Shown: piece after piece, positions 33,640 through 43,600 of the stretch
Position numbering within the stretch: the first letter of the stretch is position 1
Layout: the number at the start of each line of letters is the position of its first letter
Program-made: the position numbers and the translations under genes
Notes under the pieces: generated by a model
What the model was told of the DNA's origin: nothing
What the model saw: the letters and a program-made list of their open reading frames with translations, nothing else
The model's database searches: none
DNA from: CAZMHN01 sp964566145
GTDB taxonomy: Bacteria > Patescibacteriota > Patescibacteriia > Veblenbacterales > UBA10138
Length of the DNA: 64,000 nucleotides
Assembly (NCBI GenBank): GCA_964566145.1
Contig: CAZMHN010000001.1
Span: 24,561 to 88,560, forward strand
Direction: 5' to 3'

Positions 33640-36600
33640 CTAAACGGACCTACCTTTCATAATATTCTCAATGTTCGCAAACGCGCCTTCGCCTTCTCCA
33701 GTGCCTGCGAATTCCTTCAGCTCATCCAAAAATTCCCCGTATTCTTTCAACTTATCCGGACTCACAAAACCCTTCCGCGCAAGCTCCTCAAGCTGTTGCA
33801 CGTTGTCGCCTGACGTCAGGTTGACCGCCAGGTTCACATTGAAGCGCTCTTTCTTCAATTGCTCCCGCATGCCCTCCCATTTCTCTACGAAATAGGCCTT
33901 GCCGAAATCATTTATCTGAAAGCCCCTCTGTCCGCTCACGGCGTACGCCTTGGCGCGCTCTTCGGCTGAGACATCAGGCGGCAGGTCAGGGGCCGGAGTT
34001 TCTGAACCCCAGGCCAGCCTGTTGGCTTCGCGCAAGAACCTTTCAAAGTCCACCTTGCGAACTTCGGCGAGGACCTCCTTCATCCTGTCGCCTTCATCCT
34101 GCCACTCCATTTTTCCGTTCTCTACTTTCACAGCCCTGGCGGCGCCCCAGTGCTTCACGCCCTCCGCTATATAGCTCGCGTCACTGCCTATGGAAAGCGC
34201 CTGTTCTCGAGCCATGCCCAATTTCTTGATGAATATCTCCTCAATGAACTGGCGCATGCCGGTGGCGTCCGATTTGAAACCGAATTCGTTCTGTATCTCA
34301 TTCTCGTTCCCATACTTGGTGGCCTTCAGGTATGCGGCCGCGGCCCTGGTTGTATCGCCGACTTCAATCGCGTCTCTCATTATTTTATGGAGCTCCTGCC
34401 AGTTGTCAGTCTGCATCTCGCTCATCTCTTTGTTGATCTCAGTCCGCTGCTCACGGCGAATCTCATAATCGGTCGCCGGGGCGTACTCGTTGGCTTGCCG
34501 CAATTCTTCCTGCATCTCTTCATTGAGTTTGGCGATGCGTCCGGCCGCAGCCGCCCTGTCCACCTCGCTCGTGTATGAACTTTTTGCATCCGCCTCGGCC
34601 TCGTCTGCCTCATGGCGCAGCTTCGTCACCCGCGCCGCCTTATCCGATTTTTCTTCGGCCGAAAGCCCAGGATGCTGAAGGCCTCCTATGAGCGCTTCCA
34701 CTCGGCGTATCTCTTTGTCATCTCCTGCCAAAGCCTCTTGTTGTTGTTTAGGCAACAGCCCTTGAATCCTCAGCTGCCTCGCCTTAGCCTCGCGCGCCTG
34801 TTGCAGGCTAACGAGTTTCTGCGTGAGTTCCTCAAGCCGCTTGTTGCGGGTTTCCATTTGATCAGGCAACAAACCCTTATTATCGGAAATGGCTTTGGCC
34901 TGCTGGCGCTTGCTCATGGCCAGCCCCACCAAGCGCTCCCGCTCCATCCGCTCGACCTCTGCGGGACTCTTGCCCTCATACTGGCTGAAGCTCGCAGCGT
35001 ACTGCTGTTTCTTCTTTTCGACTGCTTTCTGGATTTCATCTGCTTCTTTCATCAGCTTGGTCTTCGCTTTCGTATCATCCGTAGCCCCGGCCAACTCCAC
35101 CTTTTTCCCGTACTCTTTTTCCAATCTAGCAATGTCTTTCTTCTCGCGTTCCATCTTCTGGAAAATCACATCAGACTTGTTCGGCTTTGCCTTGCCGGAA
35201 AGAGCCGCCATTTGCTGCCTTATCTCGTCGGCGCGTTGTTTGTGCCTGAGGTATGTCTTTCCGGTAATATCCCCTGCTCGGAATGAGGCGACCTTGCCCA
35301 AATTCTTCAGATTCCACTGATGGGTAAACAGATGGGCGGGCGAGCCAAGCGCCTGCAGTACCCTGCCCTTCTCCACCCTGTCCAAATACACCGACTGCTG
35401 TCTGGTCACGCGGTCGGAGGCGCGCTTGGCCACGCCCTTTTGCCAGCCCTCCTTCCATTTCTTGAGCGATCCCTCAACACCCAATCGCGATGTGGCCTCT
35501 TCCCACAAGAACTTGCCAGTACCCTTCGCCCCCTTGCCGGCCAACACGGCCGCCCCGCCAGCCAGTCTCAATGGCGCCTTGGCAATTGAGGCTCCGGCGC
35601 CTTGAATCTTGGCCATGGCCTTGCCCGCCAGCTGACCGCCCATCACTCCCAACTGCTGGGTCATCCACAAGCCGCCCATCAGAAGGATTATGTTGACGAT
35701 GAAAGACAGCAGCACTTCGGACTGTCCAATCTCAGTTATGGCCGCCGCGGGAATGCTAAGGTCATCCACTCCCGCGGCCTGATTGGCCGTGAAATCCCCG
35801 AGAGCATTAGTGCTGAACTGCATCACTGCCAAAGACAGCCACAGGAAGAATGCCAGAATCGGTCCGGTCGAAGCGTACCTGCCAAACTGATCCCACCACA
35901 TTGATGAGTACTTCTTGGCGTCGCCCGGGAAAGCCGAGAGTACGTAAGCTATGGGTGAGACAATGACGAGGAACCACAGCGCCACGATGCGGATTAGGAA
36001 CACCATGAGATACACCGCCACCACAACAGTGGTGATGATTATGGTGATAAGCGCCAGCATGGCGGCAAACAAGAACGACTCGCCGCTCGCCTCGGACGTT
36101 CCCTGCTCCGCGAATTTGAATATCTCGGCCAAGTGGAACCCCTGTACAAAGTTGCCTGCGGCGGCCTCCTTGAACCCGTTCACGAAAGTGAGCATGACCA
36201 CCTGGGCCACGTCGATGAAGAAACCCGTGATAGCCTTGGAGAAATTTACCAGCACGGCCATGATGAGGAGCTTGCCCAGGAGCTTCTTGTACTGGTACTC
36301 CTCGATGCGGAACACACTGCCAAAGGCGATAAGCAGCAGAATGACGACGAAGAACATGTTGGATATGTCCCTCACGATGACCCATCCCTTCTTCACCGCC
36401 TCGGCGTTGATGAAATCGTTGTATTGCGCCACCTCTATGAGGAGCCCAATGAGCGTGAGGGTGAGCTTGCCCAAAAAGCTGGCAATGGCCAAAATGATGC
36501 CTGCAAAAAATCCCGCCACCGCACTGGCGATTTGAGCATTGGCCGCCACGGGAACGAGCGCCGCCAGCACCGCAAGCACCGCCATGGCGGTAAGCCAGGC

Positions 36601-36657
36601 GGGTCGGTGCGCTATGCGGCGAGCGTATGCTGCCAATCGGGCGAATGTACTGCCCAT
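33640..36657 (-). CDS. VirB6/TrbL-like polytopic membrane protein with long coiled-coil tail
   Basis: 1005 residues. The first about 345 residues hold a signal-like helix and about seven more hydrophobic segments (for example FVVILLLIAFGSVF, LITIIITTVVVAVYLMVFLI, IVALWFLVIVSPIAYVLSAF, LLSFIVNIILLMGGLW). The IVSPIAYVLSAFPG loop resembles VirB6/TrbL channel subunits. From about 400 to 1005 the protein is charged and helical, rich in Lys/Glu/Gln/Ala heptad-like stretches (for example ARLEKEYGKKVELAG), and predicted cytoplasmic. Typical VirB6 is about 300 residues, so the 600-residue tail is unusual. It is the first gene of the second transcription unit, with promoter 36761-36789. Confidence 0.78.
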   Translation of the reverse strand: MGSTFARLAAYARRIAHRPAWLTAMAVLAVLAALVPVAANAQIASAVAGFFAGIILAIASFLGKLTLTLIGLLIEVAQYNDFINAEAVKKGWVIVRDISNMFFVVILLLIAFGSVFRIEEYQYKKLLGKLLIMAVLVNFSKAITGFFIDVAQVVMLTFVNGFKEAAAGNFVQGFHLAEIFKFAEQGTSEASGESFLFAAMLALITIIITTVVVAVYLMVFLIRIVALWFLVIVSPIAYVLSAFPGDAKKYSSMWWDQFGRYASTGPILAFFLWLSLAVMQFSTNALGDFTANQAAGVDDLSIPAAAITEIGQSEVLLSFIVNIILLMGGLWMTQQLGVMGGQLAGKAMAKIQGAGASIAKAPLRLAGGAAVLAGKGAKGTGKFLWEEATSRLGVEGSLKKWKEGWQKGVAKRASDRVTRQQSVYLDRVEKGRVLQALGSPAHLFTHQWNLKNLGKVASFRAGDITGKTYLRHKQRADEIRQQMAALSGKAKPNKSDVIFQKMEREKKDIARLEKEYGKKVELAGATDDTKAKTKLMKEADEIQKAVEKKKQQYAASFSQYEGKSPAEVERMERERLVGLAMSKRQQAKAISDNKGLLPDQMETRNKRLEELTQKLVSLQQAREAKARQLRIQGLLPKQQQEALAGDDKEIRRVEALIGGLQHPGLSAEEKSDKAARVTKLRHEADEAEADAKSSYTSEVDRAAAAGRIAKLNEEMQEELRQANEYAPATDYEIRREQRTEINKEMSEMQTDNWQELHKIMRDAIEVGDTTRAAAAYLKATKYGNENEIQNEFGFKSDATGMRQFIEEIFIKKLGMAREQALSIGSDASYIAEGVKHWGAARAVKVENGKMEWQDEGDRMKEVLAEVRKVDFERFLREANRLAWGSETPAPDLPPDVSAEERAKAYAVSGQRGFQINDFGKAYFVEKWEGMREQLKKERFNVNLAVNLTSGDNVQQLEELARKGFVSPDKLKEYGEFLDELKEFAGTGEGEGAFANIENIMKGRSV

Positions 36658-36760
36658 GGGGTTCGTTTTAGATGGGACGGCCGATAATTCTAACGGCCAA
36701 TGTATTACGTGGCTAAATCCTAAGGAATTTTATCACGTTCATGCCTAAAAAGATATATAT

Positions 36761-36789
36761 ATTATAGCATAAATTACTCCTTTGTGCAA
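36761..36789 (-). promoter_or_regulatory. Near-consensus promoter of the second secretion-locus operon
   Basis: On the minus strand TTGCAC (36784-36789), 17-bp spacer, TATAAT (36761-36766), in an AT-rich pocket. It predicts initiation near 36754 and a roughly 95-nt leader before the VirB6-like start at 36657. Confidence 0.8.
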
Positions 36790-36803
36790 GAATACATAAA
36801 TCA

Positions 36804-36832
36804 TTGACAGCTATTCGTCGAGGCCATAGGCT
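36804..36832 (+). promoter_or_regulatory. Promoter of the lipoprotein gene
   Basis: TTGACA (36804-36809), 17-bp spacer, TAGGCT (36827-36832). Back-to-back with the operon promoter on the other strand; the two -35 regions are about 15 bp apart. Confidence 0.6.
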
Positions 36833-36880
36833 TGAGGCAAACTAAAACCAACAACAGTAATTTAACAAAAGGAGGCGCCT

Positions 36881-37639
36881 ATGGAACGCCGCATGATTTG
36901 CATGCTTATGGCATGTCTCACTGCACTGGCAATCGCCGCAGGCGGATGCGGCAAAGACGGCGACGGCCCGACCGACCCCTCGCCGACCCCTGAAAAGCCG
37001 GTGCCAGCATCCATTTCATTCTTGGACGAGGGCCCGAACCTTGTCTACTACCGCAACGGCAACTCCATTACCATCAAGGAGCGCGACAGCATGTACTTCC
37101 GCTGCTTCTCATACGATGCCAGCGGAAACATCACCCGGGATACGGTATTCAACGTACTTACATCATCGAACGCCCCCTGCGCCATCTACTCCAGGCGTGA
37201 TTACTACAACTGGCCGTACAAGGTCATGATAACCGGCTCGCTCCCGAGCAGTGCACTCTTGGCAAATACGGCTATCTTATCTGAAGTACATACTCCGAAC
37301 AAACAGCCTGTGTCCCACACGCTCAACATTACCGTTACCAAGCGATACATAACCTCGGATACGGAAGTTTGGGGCTTCTCGTCCTTTCCCTACACCTACG
37401 AATCGACCATGTACTTTTTCCAAATCGGCGATTCATTGATATGTGTCGACCGTAACCCTACTGGCAAGGGGCGCGTACAGCAGGGCCTGCTCCGCTTTGA
37501 CTGCTCGTTTCCACATCAGCCACCGAGGTCTGACGACATCAAATACTTCGTTGTCAGGTTCACGAACATGAATCAGGCCAACGGCATGGCCTACAGATTC
37601 AACGGCGATTCAATACAAGTCAAGCTGACCCGCAGATAA
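36881..37639 (+). CDS. Predicted lipoprotein of unknown function, inserted in the secretion-like locus
   Basis: The N-terminus MERRMICMLMACLTALAIAA, then GGCGKDGDG, is a lipoprotein signal peptide with lipobox A-G-G-C (Cys about 23), processed by LspA (encoded at 55711). An acidic Pro/Thr linker (about 26-45) leads to a roughly 200-residue, beta-rich, mostly Cys-poor mature part (ALLANTAILSEVHTPN, MYFFQIGDSLICVDRN, YRFNGDSIQVKLTRR). No family is recognised. AGGAGG sits 5 nt before the ATG, an excellent site. It is the only rightward gene in the locus, with its own promoter and terminator. The lipobox-plus-GDGPTDPSP style is more like lipoproteins of diderm bacteria, suggesting transfer (inference). 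Confidence 0.7.
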   Translation: MERRMICMLMACLTALAIAAGGCGKDGDGPTDPSPTPEKPVPASISFLDEGPNLVYYRNGNSITIKERDSMYFRCFSYDASGNITRDTVFNVLTSSNAPCAIYSRRDYYNWPYKVMITGSLPSSALLANTAILSEVHTPNKQPVSHTLNITVTKRYITSDTEVWGFSSFPYTYESTMYFFQIGDSLICVDRNPTGKGRVQQGLLRFDCSFPHQPPRSDDIKYFVVRFTNMNQANGMAYRFNGDSIQVKLTRR

Positions 37640-37644
37640 CGAAC

Positions 37645-37680
37645 CCCCGTCCCATCGCACGCGATGGGACGGGGTATTTT
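37645..37680 (+). terminator. Terminator of the lipoprotein gene
   Basis: A perfect 13-bp stem (37645-37657 with 37662-37674) has a 4-nt loop, then TATTTTATTT. It lies at the convergent end with the giant protein gene. Confidence 0.88.
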
Positions 37681-37694
37681 ATTTCTTAGACAAT

Positions 37695-40600
37695 CTACGA
37701 ACCTGTGTTGTCTATGGTAATGGTTCCCCCGAATGGCAGCCAAGCGCCGATATTGCTCAGCTCACAGTCGTTCTTCCACATACCGCCCGCTCCCCCTCGG
37801 CACCACTCCCAGTTGTCCTGAACCAGCACCTTAGGCGCGAACGTGCACGTTTCGCCTGACGGGCAGACGTAAACCTTGGTGAAGTTGAAATAACCGGTAA
37901 CCGCAGACGTATCCTCAATGCACGCGCGCGGATCATCGCCCCAGTTATAACCAGCTTCTTCCGGTTCTTTGCAGTCATGCTTCCTGTTCTTGAATTTGCC
38001 CTGCGAGCCGGACAAAGGCGAGCCGTCGTCCCAATCCACCAGCACTCTATTCAAAGGCATTTGTTCTCCGTTCGGATTGTAGGCGTAGAACGCCACCGAC
38101 ACGCCGTCGCCTGAGTCAATGGTCAAGTTACTGCCTGGCGCGTAAGCCCTGCCGCCGGAAACTATGGTGAACCCAGCCCCTCCTCCCTCGCCTGTGGGGC
38201 GGCCAAGATTATCGAACAATACCGGCTTTATCTCCGGGGCCGCCGGCACGCCAGGGGCCAAGGACCCCAGGGCACTGCCGCTGACGTCGCTATCGGTCAT
38301 GAGCCTGTCCCACCGGTTGTCCTGGTACCTGTACCTATTGAATTCCTTGGCAAAAATCTCGTTCAAACTCTCGCGCCCGGCCGTCCCGGTGTTGGAATTC
38401 ATGCCGGTCAAATTCTCGCATGTCCCGCCTCCGGAACAGCTGGAATTATTGAGACAGCTCTCCCCGTCGCGCGCACCGCCGTTGCATATGCCGCTGAAGT
38501 AACCCATGCATATGCCGGAGTTATAAGTGTCGCTACAGTAAGATGAATTGTCGCAATTCTGGTACAGCCTGTCCGCTCGGCCGGCAATGCACATGCCGGC
38601 GTTACCCGTACCTGTCGGCGGCACGCACGTTCCGGTGGACGGAGGAGCTACGGTACAGCTGGTATAGGCAGGCGTGGCGCAGTCACTGTTTATCTCGCAG
38701 GGTGCACCGCCGGCCGTACATTGGCCCCAGACGCCATTACCAGGGTCTTCGCCCTCGCATGTATTCGCCGGACAATCAGAATCAGCCTGACAGCTTGCCC
38801 CTCCCACATTGCATGAGCCACCCAACTGAATAGTACACTCCGCATCGTCAACACAAGACCTGCCTATGGAATTACTGCAGGTGCCGGCGTTGCTTGCCGC
38901 GACCGTACCGCAATTCCCAGAGCAAGAATACGGCGTGGAAATCTTCAGCACCTGCCTGCCTCCTATGGAAACCTGCTGATTGCTGTCTGTCACGTACATG
39001 AGCTGGCCGGTAGGCGTGCCGCTCAAAGGAAGCTTGCCGTAGAAAGCGTCCGGACGGTAGTTCCAGAAGTTCAATGTGCTGGGCGGCACGTTGTAATCCG
39101 TGCGCCTGAGCACTCTGTCGGTCCAGGCTTTGTCAGACACGTTGGTAGAGGTCTGAACTGTTTCAGTGCAGTACTCCCTTAGCCTAATACCTGTAGTCAT
39201 CGTGGCGCCGCCTGAGTCACCCGAACCGTCACCCACCATGACGTTGTAGCCTAGGAAGGCCTTAGTAGCCGCATTGAAAACTGCTTTGATAACGGCATAG
39301 TCATCCGGACCGCCGATACAGCTACTAGGGCCTGCTGGAGCCTGCAAAGCATCACCGCTAAGGCTGTTGCAAGCCGCGGTCACTGACGGGGTTCCGCTGG
39401 AACCGCCGCCGCACCAGCTGCTATCCTCATCCAATTGGAAATTACCATTGATGTACTGCCCGCCGCCCAGGCCGCTACCGTAATATCCAACCATGTGCAC
39501 GTCTATGCTTTCAACATCAGACAGAACTATGCCTTGCTCGCTGGTCTCTGCCGGCACATTGAACAACGCACAAGTGTTCACCGCGCCCGCAATTGTAAAT
39601 CCTTCACCCGCGCAGTACCAGTTATCCCCGCCCACTACCCCCCATCGGCCTGACGGACATAGCTGGCCGTTATGTGCGCCCACGAGATAAGCTGATGTCC
39701 CTCCTTTCCGGTTGCCCTTGGCCTCACTGCAGTAGTAAGTACTGCCGCCCTGGTACCCGGCTTCGGGCGAGTAATCGTACACGGAGATCTCGCCCCCGAC
39801 GGCGTCTGTCGGGTACCATGTCAAGCAGGCATAGTCCGTAGCGCTCCCGGCGTTGATGACGCGGGAAGTGTCTTTCTCGACGCAATACCCGCTCTGGCCG
39901 TAGGCTATGTCACGCCGCTTTATTCTGCTCATGAGCGGGGCGCCGTCTATCCCTTCGTCCACCGCCACCATCTCGTCCACCTGGCTGGAACTTATGCTGT
40001 AGAACACCTGTTCTCCGCCTGAATAGGCCACACGCTGGTACGAACACTCGCACACCTCGCCAGGCTGGCACACGTTCGCCTGCGAGAACCCACTGGCCAG
40101 CCTCTCGGGCAACTCTATGTAATAATCGTCGCCTGGATTTGGACAGACGCCGCCCTGGCAAGGCGATTTCCATTCGCTGGCAATGGCCGCGGGGAAAGGC
40201 GCGTCGGCCTGGGGATAAATACGGCACTGCCTGGGCGCCACATTATCCAGGAATTCACCCGGCCCTTCGCCGTTTATGCCCCTATCGCGATACTCGCAGT
40301 AAGTGCCGTCGCTGCACCTGGACCCTAGCGTACTGCACTCCCGGCCAGCGACAGCCAAACCGTTGCAATACAGCCCGCCTGTCCTGTCCTGATAGGTCAC
40401 CTTGTAATCCGGTCCCTGCTGGTCAGTGGAATAGTTCTTCTGCGTCAAGGCATCCAACGGGTACACGTTAGCCATTGAGTAGCCCGAATACTCTGGGTCG
40501 TCCCAGTTCCTGGGTTGGCGCTGATACCAAGCCAAACTATGGACCTGCGGGGTGGAATCATTCGGCTGCCAGCTTCCGCTGAGCCAGTTGCCGCACCGCG

Positions 40601-43600
40601 CAGATGATCCGGTGCCGGTGCCTGCCAGGCTGTTGCAGGCGCCCAGGCTGTAGCAAATGCTGTCGAAAGTGTTGGATTGCGGGTTCAGACGGGCCTGCTC
40701 GCTTTGGCAGGAAAGCCACTCGCCGCAAGTGCGGTCGCGGCGCACCTTGAGAACCACGTTGGAATCCGCATCGCCCGAGGCCTGCCCTACGCAAGTATCG
40801 ACGCAGTCGGCATTGCCGGTGCAGGTCTGTCCCGGGATGTTACTGCAGGCCCTGCCTGTGGTAACCACCTGGTTGCAAGTGGGAGCCGAAGGCACGCACT
40901 CCAAAGACTGAGCCGAAGGCGTAGTGCAGGTCTGCAGCGGGTTATTGGAACAGCGGTTCACGTTGGTGTCCTCACACACAGGCTGGGGGGCCGTCCCGGA
41001 GTAGCAAATGTAAGGCACTGTTCCGCCGCACCGCGCCGTGTCTATTTGACAAGAGCACTGCGGGTACCTCCTGCAGTCAGCCTCGGTCGCAAAACACTGC
41101 GGTATGGACATTTGGAACGTGGGCAGGGACGACTTCGCCAGCGTATTGCAATCGCTGTTCGTTGTGCACATCTGCGTCGCGTCGTTGCTGCATACTCCGC
41201 GGTTAGCCAGGCACGACGGAGCGTTATTAACGCAGTCTATGGCAGTAGCGCACGTCCTGGCCCTGTCGTTGGAACAATAACCCTGAGTGGCGCTTCCCGT
41301 ACTCTGGCATATGCCGCCGCAGTCAGCGTCGGCCTGACAGCTGGTCGCCGTGTTCCGACTGCATGTCCCTAAGGTGCCGGAGCCGGACGATACCGGGCTT
41401 ACCAGCTGGTTGTTTTGATTGCGGCTGGCCGTGTAGGTCAAGCCGCTGCTCCAAATTGGGGCGGAACTCTTGGACAGATCATTAAACAGCACGCAACCTT
41501 CTTTCTCGCTCACCCTGCCGCTGCACGTGGTGGCGTCTATCCGTTCGTCATTCAGATAGTAATAGGTCTTCTTGGTCAGCCCGCCGTCGTAGAACGCAGT
41601 GCAACCGGCCTGGTCCGAAGGGCAAAGGTAGGCGTAGTCAATTGTTGACTGTTGCAGCGCCTCGTAATCGGTAAGCGTGCCCGGCAACTCCAGAATGCGC
41701 ACGTCGTCCATGAGTATCTCCTGATTGGCCACGCAGGGTACGGCGGTACAACTTGGACGGTTATTGGTGACTAGCCCGACAGACAATGAATCCACCCCCG
41801 GCTCGTCAACGCGTATGACGTAGCTCAGCGTTACCCATTGATCGCGCAAGGGATTGCGGGTCAGGGCCTTCACGCCCCCCACGAACGTGTAGTGGTGACA
41901 CGTACCGCCGGAACACGCACCGTTGACATACGCATGGTTCTCCACTGACCAAGGGTCTTCGGCTTCCGCATCAGCAGGCACCCAGACGCGCGCCGATATG
42001 GCGAAGAATCTGCGGCTATTCTCGCTCGAAGGCAAGGGTATATTGCTGGACCAGATACCCGAGTACTGCACATCCGCACTGCGGACGCGCACTACAGTGC
42101 CTCCCCAATACCGGCCGTTCAACGAGTGCTCTGCGAACAGCTCCCCCACGTTGCTGTTTCTGGACCAGCTCGCGAATGAGTCGGGTTCACCGTCGCTCAG
42201 GCCCCCATCGTAGTTCTCGAAACTCGGGTTAGCCACCAAATTGCACGGCACGTCCGTGCCCTTCTTATACCAATCGTACCCGCGCTGTGTGTCGACTATC
42301 TTATATTCGCACAAGCGCTCCTTTGGGTCCTTGAAGTAATGGCTGGCTCCGGATGTGTCAGTGTACTCTTCGCACCCGTCCTGGCTCACGTCGCACAGCG
42401 GGCTTACTGGATTTGCAGCGTCGAACGTGTCGGGGTCAAGACGCATGAACACGTCGCTCCACTGAGTTATGTCGCCGCTTGCGTCCATGGTCGGATCGCC
42501 CACGCGGCGGCACCCGGCGTAACCCGCACTGCATATTTTTTTGCTGTCATACACGCGGTAAGCCACTTGGTCGGCCGGTACGCTCACGGATTGCCCTCCC
42601 ACAGTGAATGTTTGTTCGCGCGGCGAGGAAGAATTCTGGGTGTTCACCAGCGCCTCACAGCCCGCGACTTCGTTGCGGCATATGCGCGAGAACCCCGTAA
42701 GCGCGACTTGCTGATTGCTCCTGGTACGGTAAGCACTGCACCGCAGGTGCAGGTTGGCATCGCAAGCCGACGGCATGTTCCATGAATTCTTACGCACGAA
42801 GAAGCTGTCCTGCACTTCGCGGAATTGTATGTTATCTATGTAGAACGGATCACCGTCGGAAGACCTGATCTCGAGCACCGCGTTCCCGGCGCTGGCCGAA
42901 ACCTCGATTGGCCCAAGCGAGAAGAGCTGCCACTCGGTATAGTCCACCGGCACCTGAGCAAAGGCCCCTACTATGTTACCGTTGGAGGTTTGGAGCTCGG
43001 CGCCGACGTAGCCCGGCCCTGAATTGCGCCGTATCCAGAAAGTCAGCGTGTACTGCCTGCCCTGCTCCACCAGGCTTACGGGATGGGTCATGGTGCCGTT
43101 GTAAGCGTCGTATGAGTGCCCGAACGCCGTGGTTGATTCGTTGGAGTTGGATCCCCCGGTCCATCCGGATGTCGGGCTGGAATCAGCGTTCACTCCCGCC
43201 TCCCTGTCGCCGAATGTTGACACCGGGAACACAAACCGCACATTGGAAGCGGTAGGACCCCTGAATTCGCGGCAACCTACAAATTGCGCCGCGCACACCT
43301 TGCCTTGGGAAGGGATGGCGCGGTAGAAACAGAAATTGCCTTCCACGCTGCCGCCTGACGACGTACAGTCATTGGCCTCGAAGTTAACGCCTACCGTACC
43401 GGTACGGCGGTAACGGTTGCACTGCTCGGAGGCTGAGCGTGTTTTGGTGAAGAACCGGTAATGAGGATTCCCGTTCTGATCGTAGAACTCCTTGCAGTCC
43501 GGGTCCGAGGTCGGGTACGCTCCGCCCACTCGGCAGTCGCCGGAACCGTCCGTAGTGACCGGAGGCTGGCTCGCCCCTCCCTCGAGCTGCCAGGTTTTTA

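Noticed and set aside
40895..41380. Possible CRISPR or tandem DNA repeat in the giant gene
   Set aside because: The repetition is at the protein level (spaced cysteines). The underlying DNA is not repeated exactly and the frame stays open.
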